From: JABWBD01 sp040768665
Lineage (GTDB): Bacteria > Planctomycetota > Planctomycetia > Pirellulales > Thermoguttaceae
DNA: 22,611 nt
Assembly (NCBI GenBank): GCA_040768665.1
Contig: JAXGMN010000101.1
Span: forward strand, 1-22,611
Direction of reading: 5' to 3'
The notes under the pieces are model-generated. The model had not been told where the DNA came from. It ran no database searches and saw only the letters and a program-made list of their open reading frames with translations. A program made the position numbers and the translations under genes. This document shows, piece by piece, positions 7,251 through 15,974 of the stretch; position 1 is the stretch's first letter; every line of letters starts with the position of its first letter.

Positions 7251-10200
7251 ATGGCCCATCGAGAAGTTACGCCCGGAATTTGGCACAAGGGTCTTTTCTT
7301 GGTCGTTGCCCTGTGGTGCGGTGTGGTCGTCGCTGGCGAGGTTCTGCAAAGCAACGACGGCCTTCGGCTGGAATTCTCGGAACAGGGGAGAATCAGCCGC
7401 ATGGCCATTGGTCCGGCTTCGCTACCGCTTACGGCTGCGGGCGGGTTCTCCGTGGCGGACTATCAGTCTCCCGTCGCCGTGATCAACCTGATACCTAACG
7501 CCGGATTCGAGGAAGGCCCCCAGGGGTGGCGCCTAGAAAAGGGGCAGGCCTTGGATACAACGGTCGCACATGGCGGCCGGGCCTCGATCCGGCTGGAGGT
7601 GCCCGGCCCAGAGCCTGGCACGACGAATCTAGGAATCGTGGTTCCTGTAAAGCCCTACACGGCCTATCGCGTCGGGCTGTGGTATCGGCGTCATCAGGCG
7701 CCGTCCGGACGCAGCGGCTCTCCGGCTGTTTTCTACTCGGAACTTGATGAGCAGGGACGCCACCTCGGCGTGTATCAGGTCGGCGCTTCGTTGTCGCTTC
7801 AAGACGATCAATGGTTGCCGGTGAGCTGGAACGTAGTCACGGGCCCGGAGACTCGGAAATTGCTGTTGCGGGGAACGTTGTTCCAAACCACGGGAACGCT
7901 CTGGCTCGATGATTTCCTGATCGCCGAAGAGGTCGAAGTGCCTTACGCGCCGGCTCTCGGAACGCTGCGCCGCGAGCCGGACCATTCGCTGCGGCACCAG
8001 GCGAGCCTGCCCGAGTTGGGGCTGGAAGTGGAGGCCTCCTATCGCCTCCAGGCGGATGCGATTCGCGTGGACGGCACGGTCCGCGATCTCACGGGCCGCG
8101 ATCGTGCCATCGGCGTACGGTTTGGTCTTCCTCTGGATCTTGCGGGCTGGCGCTGGTACGACGATGCCGAAGACTACCAGACGATCGGCCCGAAAGGGAC
8201 GCATCAGAACACATTCGCCTGCGAGGCCGGCATCGGCACGTGCTCCATGTACCCCTGGTCGGCCGTGACCGGCTCCCAGGCCGGGTTGAGCCTGGCGCTG
8301 CCGTTGGAGCAAGGGCCGCGAGTGTTTATTCTCCGACACGACCAGAAGGTTCCGGAAACCTCGGCCACCTTCTACTTCGGTCTCTCCAAAGACGCCGGCC
8401 GAAACCCGAGCCGGGCGACTTTCTCGCTGGTCCTCTACGCCCACGACCCGGCATGGGGCATGCGGTCGGCCATGGATCGCTACTACCGCCTTTTCCCGGA
8501 AAGTTTCAAGAAGCGGCCGCGATACGAAGGGTATCTCAACTACGGGCGCATCGAGCCCTATCGTCCCGACACGCACGAGCTGGTGGTTCGCCGACAACTG
8601 GTTCCCGACGCCAGCGACTTCGGCGAGGGCTATGAACACATCTGGCACATGCACGGCTGCTATGACTATCACCAATTTCCGACCGACGACCGCTCCATGC
8701 CCAAGGATGAACCGGTCAAACAGTGGTTGGCCGCGAAAGCGGAACACCGGGACTACACGCCCGAATCGGAGACGCTCAAGAAACTGGTCTACGGCCCGGA
8801 GGGCCAGATACGCTACATCTCTGATACTCGGTACTGGCGGTCCCACGAGGGATACAATCTCACCGACAAGCCCGGCTGGGGTTTGAACTTCCGTGTCCAT
8901 GAAGATCCCGACGTGTCGCCCTTTCTGGCGGATTTGACGCGAAAGAAGCTGGAACAGTATGCGGCGAAGCCCGGTGGTCGCCCCTTTTCGGCCTGTTTGA
9001 CCTCCGACGCCATCGATGGCTATTTCAACCCCACCAGCGGGCTCGATTATCGTCGCGAGCACTTTGGCACGACCTTGTCGCCGTTGACGTTCGGCCGTCA
9101 GAACCTGAAGCCGGCGATCTTCAACAGCATCTGGGATTTCCATAAGAAGGCGTTGTGGCCGCTGTCGGAGCAGCACCAGGTGGTCACCTACGGGAATGGC
9201 AACGTGCCGTCGGCATTTGCCACGATGCCCTTTATTGATATCGCCATGGTCGAAGGCCGCTGGGGCCTTGCCGCCAAGCCGCGCGAAGAACGCTTCTGGC
9301 GTGCCGCGGCGTACCATAAAATCTGGCGGTTCTGGTGCCTGAACACCGGCTGGTATACCATCGAGCACGCCTTGGACCCGAAGGAGGTTGGCCGGGCCTT
9401 TGGCGAAGGGTTGGCGTCCGCCGTTTTCCCGCCGCTCGATACGGTACAAAGCGTGCTCGGGAGCTTGGAGCCATGCCGGGCCGCATATCGCCAATATGTG
9501 CCGGCAATTGAGGAACTGTCGGCGGCCGGATGGGAACCCGTGCCTTATGCTTCGGCCGACAGCGGGGCAGTGGTGGAACGGTTCGGCTCCGCAGAACGCA
9601 GCAGCCTTTGCTTCACGTTGCGCAACTATGCTGACCAGCCAAAGCAAGTCTCACTCCGGCTCGATCGCTTGGGCCTCAAACTTCCGGCCGGCGCGGCGCT
9701 GGTCGCCGTGGATCTTGTCCCCGGCACCCCCGAAGTGGTTTCCTTGCAGGGCGACGTGCTCCCGGCCCAAATCGAAGCCGACAACTCCCGGGCGTTTTGG
9801 GTCGGAACGAGGGACCAGTTGGCCGTCCGCGGCTTGCTTCAGGCGACCGCTGTCGTAGACCGAATTGAGCGGCTGTTCGCCACGGAACTCGATCCGGCCG
9901 CCACCCGGCTGCTCGATCAGTTCCGTCAAACGGCTCGTTCGCTCGCAGCCAGACCGCAGCAAGACGGCCTGCGAGGCGCTGAAGTTCTGCAGACTCTGGC
10001 TGGCAGAATCGAGCAGGAAATACGCACGAAATCGCCCGTCGATCTGGCGAAACTCGTCTTCCGGTTACGAACCCATGTGTCGCTGGCGCCGCTGGCACTC
10101 CTGGACGTTCGCAGCCAGGCGCCGCGGCTGGTCGAGTCCGCGCTGCGCGGCGAAAGCGTGTCGGTCGCATGGAAGTTGATGGGCGAGTCCGTCGCCAATC

Positions 10201-10748
10201 CCGCCAACGGCCGTATGCAGATCCTGTCGCCGTGGCCCGAACTGGCGGCAGATTCCCGAATGACGACGGTGAGTCAACCGTCCAATGCCGCCACGCTGCA
10301 AGCCGCTCTCGCTGTGCCTGCGGAGCCGAAGCGATCGCTGCTGCCGTTTTTGCTTGTGTATCGCGGGGAAGCGCAGGGTGCTGCATTCACACTGGTCACT
10401 CCGGTGGACGTTGCCGTGGAGGAATCCGCGCAACTGGAATTTGCCCCAGACAGCGTGGTTCGCGGCGTTCCCTCGCAAGTGCAGATGCGTCTCAAGAACC
10501 GCCAAGCACGACCCGCCAAGGTGCGGGTGAAGTTCACGCCCGCTCAACACATCGAACTGAGTCCAACCGACATTACCCTGGACCTCCCCGCTGCCAGCGG
10601 CGCCCAGCACAGCCTGACCATCCATGCCACATCGAAGTGCATGCTCGGAAAGGTGTGGGTCCCCTATACAGTGGAAAGCGATGCGGTCGAGCACGATTCC
10701 CGCGGAACGATGTTCCTGCGCGTCACGGCCGAACCCAGCCGCCCCTGA
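7251..10748 (+). CDS. Large secreted putative glycoside hydrolase, family not recognised
   Basis: The product has 1165 residues. ATG 7251 is chosen because GGAGG at 7241-7245 is 5 bases upstream; ATG 7239 in the same frame lacks such a site. A signal peptide (HKGLFLVVALWCGVVVAG) is followed by a beta region, and residues about 78-230 resemble a CBM4/9-like sandwich (NLIPNAGFEEGPQGW, AHGGRASIRL, LWLDDFLI). Residues about 260-400 form another beta-rich domain. A probable barrel of about 400 residues follows, with aromatic and acidic loops (YEHIWHMHGCYDYHQFPTDD, FSACLTSDAIDGYFNP, FIDIAMVEGRWG). Residues about 870-960 are helical. The C-terminus (about 1070-1160) resembles an NEW3/fibronectin-like sandwich (GVPSQVQMRLKNRQ). 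The overall plan is that of a secreted polysaccharide-active enzyme, but I cannot name a CAZy family or catalytic residues. Confidence 0.8.
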   Translation: MAHREVTPGIWHKGLFLVVALWCGVVVAGEVLQSNDGLRLEFSEQGRISRMAIGPASLPLTAAGGFSVADYQSPVAVINLIPNAGFEEGPQGWRLEKGQALDTTVAHGGRASIRLEVPGPEPGTTNLGIVVPVKPYTAYRVGLWYRRHQAPSGRSGSPAVFYSELDEQGRHLGVYQVGASLSLQDDQWLPVSWNVVTGPETRKLLLRGTLFQTTGTLWLDDFLIAEEVEVPYAPALGTLRREPDHSLRHQASLPELGLEVEASYRLQADAIRVDGTVRDLTGRDRAIGVRFGLPLDLAGWRWYDDAEDYQTIGPKGTHQNTFACEAGIGTCSMYPWSAVTGSQAGLSLALPLEQGPRVFILRHDQKVPETSATFYFGLSKDAGRNPSRATFSLVLYAHDPAWGMRSAMDRYYRLFPESFKKRPRYEGYLNYGRIEPYRPDTHELVVRRQLVPDASDFGEGYEHIWHMHGCYDYHQFPTDDRSMPKDEPVKQWLAAKAEHRDYTPESETLKKLVYGPEGQIRYISDTRYWRSHEGYNLTDKPGWGLNFRVHEDPDVSPFLADLTRKKLEQYAAKPGGRPFSACLTSDAIDGYFNPTSGLDYRREHFGTTLSPLTFGRQNLKPAIFNSIWDFHKKALWPLSEQHQVVTYGNGNVPSAFATMPFIDIAMVEGRWGLAAKPREERFWRAAAYHKIWRFWCLNTGWYTIEHALDPKEVGRAFGEGLASAVFPPLDTVQSVLGSLEPCRAAYRQYVPAIEELSAAGWEPVPYASADSGAVVERFGSAERSSLCFTLRNYADQPKQVSLRLDRLGLKLPAGAALVAVDLVPGTPEVVSLQGDVLPAQIEADNSRAFWVGTRDQLAVRGLLQATAVVDRIERLFATELDPAATRLLDQFRQTARSLAARPQQDGLRGAEVLQTLAGRIEQEIRTKSPVDLAKLVFRLRTHVSLAPLALLDVRSQAPRLVESALRGESVSVAWKLMGESVANPANGRMQILSPWPELAADSRMTTVSQPSNAATLQAALAVPAEPKRSLLPFLLVYRGEAQGAAFTLVTPVDVAVEESAQLEFAPDSVVRGVPSQVQMRLKNRQARPAKVRVKFTPAQHIELSPTDITLDLPAASGAQHSLTIHATSKCMLGKVWVPYTVESDAVEHDSRGTMFLRVTAEPSRP

Positions 10749-10846
10749 CCGGGCGACCGATTCGGCGGCCCCTGACGCCAATTACCGAGGTGTGCGGAAA
10801 ACTTGTTGCTCCAGGTCTCTGTCGGAGGCCGCAGATTTGTGCTATC

Positions 10847-11065
10847 GTGTCAACTACTTCCTCTGGAGATCGGCCGATTGCCAGGAGTGAATCCTATGAG
10901 CCACCGCGGAATGATGTGGAAGATGAGTTGTTGCGTCAAGGCAAGATCGAAGGTTTTATCTTCCCGCAGAACGGCTGGCTGGAAAAAGAATCCCACCGGC
11001 CGCAGGTCCAATGGGTGAAGCAGTATTTGGACTGGCTGTTTCAGACCGAGACGGTACGGGACTGA
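10847..11065 (+). pseudogene. Short gene remnant (C-terminal-like fragment)
   Basis: The 407-bp gap between two large genes holds one open frame with protein character, running to TGA 11063-11065. Its last 50 residues read EDELLRQGKIEGFIFPQNGW, then LEKESHRPQVQWVKQYLDWL, then FQTETVRD, which is balanced in composition and unlike a random GC-rich frame. A GTG at 10847 is a possible start but has no convincing ribosome site, and the preceding 15-20 residues look non-coding. I do not recognise the family. It is more likely the surviving 3' end of a deleted gene than a functional 72-residue protein. The rest of 10749-11155 shows nothing I can support. Confidence 0.4.
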
Positions 11066-11155
11066 CAACACGATCGAGGATGTCTGCTCGGATAGTATTG
11101 TCTATCACGTGCTTCTTTTATTGTCACCTCACTTACTACGAAGAGAAAGCGTCTT

Positions 11156-13012
11156 ATGAAGGCATGCGTGGCAGCACCTCTGGCGTGTGTTCTTGGTCTC
11201 CTGACCGTCGCAGGGCCGATCGCGCCGGCTCCGGCGGCCACGGTGCTGGTCGAGGCCGAGAGTTTTCGGGAGTTGGGGGGATGGGTGGCGGATGCGCAGG
11301 CGATCGACCAGATGGGCTCGACCTATCTTCTGGCCCACGGTATGGGCGTGCCGGTAAAGGATGCCTCGACGACCGTCGATTTGCCTCGGCCGGGCAAGTA
11401 CCGTGTTCTGGTTCGCACCCGAAACTGGGTGGCTGGATGGGCAGCGCCCGAAACCGCGCCTGGCAAATTTCAGGTGTTGATCGATGGCCGTGCCTTGGAG
11501 CCGATCTTTGGCACGAAACGCGACGCCTGGCATTGGCAGGACGGCGGTGAGGTCGAGATCTCCAAGAACCAGGCCGCGTTGAGCCTGCACGATCTGACCG
11601 GATTCGAAGGGCGTTGCGACGCCATTGTATTGACCACCGATCCCGCCTGGCCGCCCAACAGGGACCCGGAGATGTATCAGTGGCGCCGCGAAGCGCTCGG
11701 GTTGCCGAAGGAACCGCAGGATGCCGGCGACTTCGACCTGGTGGTGGTCGGCGGCGGGCTGTCCGGTTGTTGTGCGGCCGTGTCCGCCGCGCGCCTGGGA
11801 GTCAATGTGGCGCTGCTGCAGGATCGGCCCGTGCTCGGCGGCAACAACAGTTCCGAGATTCGCCAGTCTCTGCTGGGGCAATACCATCAGAAGCCCTATC
11901 CGCGCCTCGGCGACGTGGTCGAGGAAATTAATCCGCTCTACCTGGGAAACAGGGACGAGCGGTCGGATTTCGACGATGCCAAGAAGCTACGCATCCTGCA
12001 GGCGGAGAAAAACCTGCGCGTGTTCTTGAACACCTCCGCATTCCGTGTCGACATGGAAGAGGGCCGAATTCGAGCGGTCGTCGGACGCGACACGATGAGC
12101 GGTCGCGAGAAGCGTTTCCCCGGGCGATGGTTTGCCGACTGCACGGGCGACGGCACACTGGGGTGGCTGTCGGGCGCCGATTTTCGCATGGGGCGCGAGG
12201 GGCGTCCGGAGACCGCCGAACAGCATGCCCCCGATGCGCCGGACTTCATGATCATGGGCGCGACCATCAAATGGTCGAGCGCCGAGGAACAACGCCCGTG
12301 CCCCTTTCCCGAGTGCCCCTGGGCGATTCAGTTCACCGAAGAAAGCTGCCAGAAGACCGGGCATGGCTGGGCGCTCAGCGGCGATTGGAACTGGGAGTTC
12401 GGAATCGGCGACGACCAGATCCGCGACGTGGAGCGCATCCGCGATCGTGCATTCCGAGTGATCTACGGCCAGTGGGCCTTTGTCAAGAATCATGCCCCGG
12501 ACAAGGGTCGCTATGTCAACCATCGTTTGACGCGGGTGGCCTATATCGCCGGCAAACGCGAATCGCGGCGACTGCTGGGCGACGTGCTCCTCACCGCGGT
12601 GGACATACTCAGCGCAAAGCCCTACCCGGACGCGTGCGTGACCGTCACCCACAACATCGACCTGCATCACCCCGTGCCCGAGAACTCCCGGCTGTTTCCG
12701 GGCGAGGAGTTTCGATCGTATTGTAAAGGAGTGCAGGCGATTGAGCCCTATGCCCTCCCCTACCGTTGTCTCTACAGCCGGAACGTCCCGAATCTCTTCA
12801 TGGCCGGACGGGATATCAGCGTCTCCCACGTCGCTCTCGGCTCGGTGCGGGTGATGCGAACGTGTGGTATGATGGGCGAGGTGGTGGGCATGGCCGCCTC
12901 ATTGTGCAAAACTTGTGACTGCACGCCCCGTGACGTGTACGCCAAACATTTCGACAAGCTTCAGGAGCTCATGAGCCGCGGGGTTGGCCGCCAAAAACTC
13001 CGGACGCCGTGA
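11156..13012 (+). CDS. FAD-dependent oxidoreductase with N-terminal carbohydrate-binding-like domain
   Basis: The 618-residue product starts with a signal peptide (ACVAAPLACVLGLLTVAG) at ATG 11156; the upstream purine run GAAGAGAAAG is only a weak ribosome site. Residues about 28-165 form a jelly-roll-like domain (TVLVEAESFRELGGWV, GKYRVLVRTRNW, FQVLIDGRALEP), similar in plan to CBM or golvesin-like sandwiches. The FAD_oxidored-type domain starts with the dinucleotide motif V-V-V-G-G-G-L-S-G (Gly199 to Gly204). It continues with LLQDRPVLGGNNSSEIRQSL, an FADCTGDGTLG-like strand, and the closing block NLFMAGRDISVSHVALGSVR. Such proteins are common near glycoside hydrolases in planctomycetes and their substrates are unknown. 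Oxidation of a sugar hydroxyl or carbon substrate is a guess. It may be transcribed with the downstream GH29-like gene (138-bp gap). Confidence 0.83.
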   Translation: MKACVAAPLACVLGLLTVAGPIAPAPAATVLVEAESFRELGGWVADAQAIDQMGSTYLLAHGMGVPVKDASTTVDLPRPGKYRVLVRTRNWVAGWAAPETAPGKFQVLIDGRALEPIFGTKRDAWHWQDGGEVEISKNQAALSLHDLTGFEGRCDAIVLTTDPAWPPNRDPEMYQWRREALGLPKEPQDAGDFDLVVVGGGLSGCCAAVSAARLGVNVALLQDRPVLGGNNSSEIRQSLLGQYHQKPYPRLGDVVEEINPLYLGNRDERSDFDDAKKLRILQAEKNLRVFLNTSAFRVDMEEGRIRAVVGRDTMSGREKRFPGRWFADCTGDGTLGWLSGADFRMGREGRPETAEQHAPDAPDFMIMGATIKWSSAEEQRPCPFPECPWAIQFTEESCQKTGHGWALSGDWNWEFGIGDDQIRDVERIRDRAFRVIYGQWAFVKNHAPDKGRYVNHRLTRVAYIAGKRESRRLLGDVLLTAVDILSAKPYPDACVTVTHNIDLHHPVPENSRLFPGEEFRSYCKGVQAIEPYALPYRCLYSRNVPNLFMAGRDISVSHVALGSVRVMRTCGMMGEVVGMAASLCKTCDCTPRDVYAKHFDKLQELMSRGVGRQKLRTP

Positions 13013-13150
13013 GGAGACCGCCGGTCGAGCAGGCCACGCGTCGGATGACCGCCGAAGCCTTCCGCCAGCCGACCTTCGCTCGGTGCCTTCCAGAATCCCG
13101 GAAACATCCGCGGATCAGGTATCATTCCTCTTATTCCTCGGGAGGGTTGC

Positions 13151-14245
13151 ATGTTCGATGAAAAAATCAACCTGAGTCGTCGTGGCTTCATGAAGACCGT
13201 GGGAGGAGTGGCGGGCGCCGCGACCGCGCACGGTCTCGCGCTCGCCTCGGCCGCCGATGGCCGCCAGGCCGAATCGAACGGCCGCCGGGGCAACCAACGG
13301 CTCAGTTTGGAGCGGCTCCAGCAGTATGAATCGCTGGGTTACGGGATGTTCATTTCCTTCGACGTCGCGGCCTTCAGCGACTTCAACTTCCTGGATATTT
13401 TGGGAAAGGACATCCCGGATGAAAAGCGGCAGGTGCCGGCAACGGTGTACGCGCCGGACCGGCTTAACGTTGACCAATGGATCTCGGTGGCGCGGGACGC
13501 GGGTATGAAGTATGCCGTGCTCACAGCCAAGCGGTATCCTGGGTTTTGCCTTTGGCCGAGCAAGCACACCGACTATACGGTTGCCAACAGCGGCAACAAG
13601 ACCGACGTGGTCGAGACGTTTGTCGAGGCATGTGCGAAACGTAGCGTTCTGCCGGGCTTGTACTACAACCCGCTCGACATACACCATCGTTTTGGGCGAT
13701 CGCCTAAAGACGACTGGAAATGTACGACCTCTGAATACCAGACGTTTCTGACGGCCCAGATCACCGAGTTGTTGACCAGCTACGGGCCGATCGCCGAGAT
13801 GTGGTTCGACAACCCGTTCGTCCTGAGTAGGGGCTATCGCACATGCTTGTACGAACACGTCTCGCGGTTGCAGCCGAACACGGTGATCATGATGAGTTCG
13901 TCGGGCAGGGGCGCAGAGTTCGAACGGCATTTGGATCGATACTGGCCCTCGGACTTGATCGCTATGGAACAACGGAAGCCGGTCAAGAGCAAACACCGGA
14001 AGTGGCGGATGATCGAGGGGAGCGAGTACTATATGCCGGGCGAGGTCTGCGACTCCATGATGCCATCATGGTGGTGGAGGAAAAACGAGAAGCCGCGCCC
14101 CGACCAGGAGGTGCTTGCCCAGTTTCAGGCTTGTCGCGAAGCGGGCATGAATTTCCTGCTCGACGCTCCCCCGGACAACCATGGCTTGATTCCTCAAACG
14201 ACGGTTGACGCATTGATGCGGCTCCGCCGTAGCGCCGGGATATGA
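13151..14245 (+). CDS. GH29-like (alpha-L-fucosidase superfamily) protein, Tat-exported
   Basis: The product has 364 residues. ATG 13151 has GGAGG 5 bases upstream. A Tat leader (LSRRGFMKTVGGVAGAATA) leads into a single TIM barrel. GH29 landmarks are GYGMFISFD at the first strand, AVLTAKRYPGFCLWPSKHTDY in two adjoining blocks, and EMWFDNPF with the probable nucleophile Asp220. At this length it lacks the C-terminal sandwich of typical GH29 enzymes. The fucose-contacting residues are changed: the usual His of the FIHWG strand is Ser here, and the usual His-His-Asp-Gly of the AKHHDGF strand reads Arg-Tyr-Pro-Gly. The fold is therefore well supported but fucosidase activity is not. It is followed 50 bp later by element copy C. 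Confidence 0.82.
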   Translation: MFDEKINLSRRGFMKTVGGVAGAATAHGLALASAADGRQAESNGRRGNQRLSLERLQQYESLGYGMFISFDVAAFSDFNFLDILGKDIPDEKRQVPATVYAPDRLNVDQWISVARDAGMKYAVLTAKRYPGFCLWPSKHTDYTVANSGNKTDVVETFVEACAKRSVLPGLYYNPLDIHHRFGRSPKDDWKCTTSEYQTFLTAQITELLTSYGPIAEMWFDNPFVLSRGYRTCLYEHVSRLQPNTVIMMSSSGRGAEFERHLDRYWPSDLIAMEQRKPVKSKHRKWRMIEGSEYYMPGEVCDSMMPSWWWRKNEKPRPDQEVLAQFQACREAGMNFLLDAPPDNHGLIPQTTVDALMRLRRSAGI

Positions 14246-14295
14246 ACGCCATCGGAATCTTGGGGAAGCCAGGGGGCGCGAGGATGGGATTGTGC

Positions 14296-14413
14296 GTAAC
14301 CGTTCACGGGGCGGCCGGGGACTGGTCCATTTTTCGGCTAACCTCTTTGACGCGAAAACACTCGAACTAGGCCGAAAAATGGACCAGTCCCTAGTCGCCT
14401 CGTGAACGTTTAC
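14296..14413 (+). repeat. MITE/REP-like palindromic element, copy C
   Basis: This 118-bp element starts with the same GTAACCGTTCACGGGGCGG left end. Its inner stem is perfect over 21 bp (left part GGGACTGGTCCATTTTTCGG, with the matching inverted arm near 14371-14391). The loop sequence differs from copies A and B, and the right end (CGTGAACGTTTAC) has diverged. I see no flanking duplication, so it is probably older. It lies in the 323-bp gap 14246-14568. The rest of that gap holds only a small dyad, TGGATAG near 14420 with CTATCCA near 14445. Confidence 0.8.
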
Positions 14414-14568
14414 TTGACATGGATAGCCGAGCGGAGCAACGGAACTATCCACGGCGTACTTGCGAAGCCGCTCCGGCACCGGCAGAATGGGATGAGTAAG
14501 CTGGCGCAGTCCAGGCCGGCCCGTGGGACAAGAACGTCGGCGTACGAGGATGAACGCCAGGATCGCTG

Positions 14569-15927
14569 GTGATTTTCGAGAGGGGTCTTCCCGTTCGACT
14601 TAAGATGATCAGCCCTATGACAATCCGCATCTCATCCATGCTCTTACTTTCTGTGTTGGTTCTCGCTCTCTCGGCCTTCCGCGGCTTGCAGGCCGCGGAT
14701 TTCCGCGCGGCCGTGGTCAAGGTTGACATTACGCCGGACTCGCCGCAGATGTTGCGAGGTTACAGCCCCCGCATGTCCACCAAGGTGCATGACCGCTTAT
14801 ATCATCGCATCCTAGCGCTCGACGACGGCGCGACTTCGTTCGTCCTGATCTCCTCCGATCTCTGTTCGCTTTCGCCAGCTTTTTGCGACCGCGTTACCGG
14901 GAATCTGGCCAAAGAGTTGGCCCTGCCGGGGGAGAACATCTGGTGGTCCATCACCCACACCCATTCGTCGCCTTACGTCGGTTCGCCTGGTGTTCCCGTC
15001 TTGTTCATGCCCGACCGGTTCCAGTTCCCCGTGGATGAAGGCTACACGGCGATCGTGGAAAGGGCGCTTGCGGATGGCGTCCGGCAGGCCAGGCAGAAGC
15101 TGGCGTCTGCCCGGCTGGGCGTCGGCCGGGGCTATGCGGAGGCGAACATAAACCGCCGCGCCCGCGATGCCGATGGCCAAGTCCGCCTTGGCCTGAATCC
15201 TTTCGGGGCGGTAGACCGCCGCATCGGGCTGGTGCGTCTCGAAAAAGCCGATGGCACTCCTTTGGCCCTGCTGGCGAACTACGCCATGCACGGCACGGTG
15301 CTTGGCGGCGCCTGCACCGTCGTCAGCGCCGACGGACCCGGCGCCGTCGCCGAATACGTCGAAGAGAAAACCGCGGCGGCGATGCTCTACCTCAACGGCG
15401 CCGCGGGCAATATCGCTCCACTCTATAGCACCCGCGCCGAGACCGAGATCAAGCTCCTCGACCGGTTTAAGGTCTTGCTGGGCGATCCGATTCTGGAGGC
15501 GAACCGCCGTCTGGCCGCCACCACCGCCGAGGTGAAGCTAAGGGCCTCGCGGATCATCGTCGAGACTCCCAAGCGTCCGGGACTTGCCTGGTCGGATGAG
15601 CTCAAGGAGTACCTGCGCGTTTCCGACGACGGCACGGAAACCCTGCTGGTGCCGTTGCGATTCCTGCGGATCAACGATGATACGGTCCTCTGGAGCGCTC
15701 CCATGGAGCTGTTCTGCGAAATCTCCAACGAGATCCGCGACCGATCGCCCTTTGCCAACACGTTCTACGTCGGCTACACGAACGGCACGTTTTGCTACCT
15801 GCCCAGCGAGCAGGAATACCTGGCCGGCGGCTACGAACCGACGACCTCGCCCTTTACCGCCTCAGCCGCCGGCCACCTCAGCGCGGCCGTCAACCGCCAT
15901 TTGCAGGAGATTCACACCGCGCCTTGA
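14569..15927 (+). CDS. Neutral/alkaline ceramidase-like zinc hydrolase, secreted
   Basis: The 452-residue frame opens at GTG 14569 with AGGA 6 bases upstream. ATGs at 14605, 14617 and 14638 are alternative starts that give shorter n-regions to the same signal peptide (MLLLSVLVLALSAFRGLQA). The body matches the ceramidase N-terminal family: VDITPDSPQMLRGY, SITHTHSSP with His130 and His132, NYAMHGT with His241, LYLNGAAGNIAP, PMELFCEI with Glu380, and GGYEPTTSPF with Tyr422. The two His regions, Glu380 and Tyr422 correspond to the zinc site known in bacterial ceramidase. The serine nucleophile of true ceramidases (in an Asp-Val-Ser-Pro context) is Ala283 here. Such planctomycete homologues probably hydrolyse something else; an ester, amide or glycan derivative is possible. 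Confidence 0.8.
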   Translation: MIFERGLPVRLKMISPMTIRISSMLLLSVLVLALSAFRGLQAADFRAAVVKVDITPDSPQMLRGYSPRMSTKVHDRLYHRILALDDGATSFVLISSDLCSLSPAFCDRVTGNLAKELALPGENIWWSITHTHSSPYVGSPGVPVLFMPDRFQFPVDEGYTAIVERALADGVRQARQKLASARLGVGRGYAEANINRRARDADGQVRLGLNPFGAVDRRIGLVRLEKADGTPLALLANYAMHGTVLGGACTVVSADGPGAVAEYVEEKTAAAMLYLNGAAGNIAPLYSTRAETEIKLLDRFKVLLGDPILEANRRLAATTAEVKLRASRIIVETPKRPGLAWSDELKEYLRVSDDGTETLLVPLRFLRINDDTVLWSAPMELFCEISNEIRDRSPFANTFYVGYTNGTFCYLPSEQEYLAGGYEPTTSPFTASAAGHLSAAVNRHLQEIHTAP

Positions 15928-15974
15928 TGAATGCCGGCACGGAGCGGCCCACAAAATCATAGGAGTGGCTATTG

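Noticed and set aside
7629..9647. Long minus-strand open frame opposite the 1165-residue gene
   Set aside because: No domain, export or ribosome-site signal; the plus-strand frame has a signal peptide, a Shine-Dalgarno site and recognisable domains.
5323..14413. Palindromic elements read as a CRISPR array or riboswitch
   Set aside because: Copies are kilobases apart with no spacers, carry terminal inverted repeats and, in two cases, flanking duplications, and vary in the loop rather than conserving a ligand-binding core.
14414..14450. TTGACA at 14414 as a promoter -35 box
   Set aside because: No matching -10 box at 16-18 bp spacing; the match directly abuts element copy C and is probably chance.
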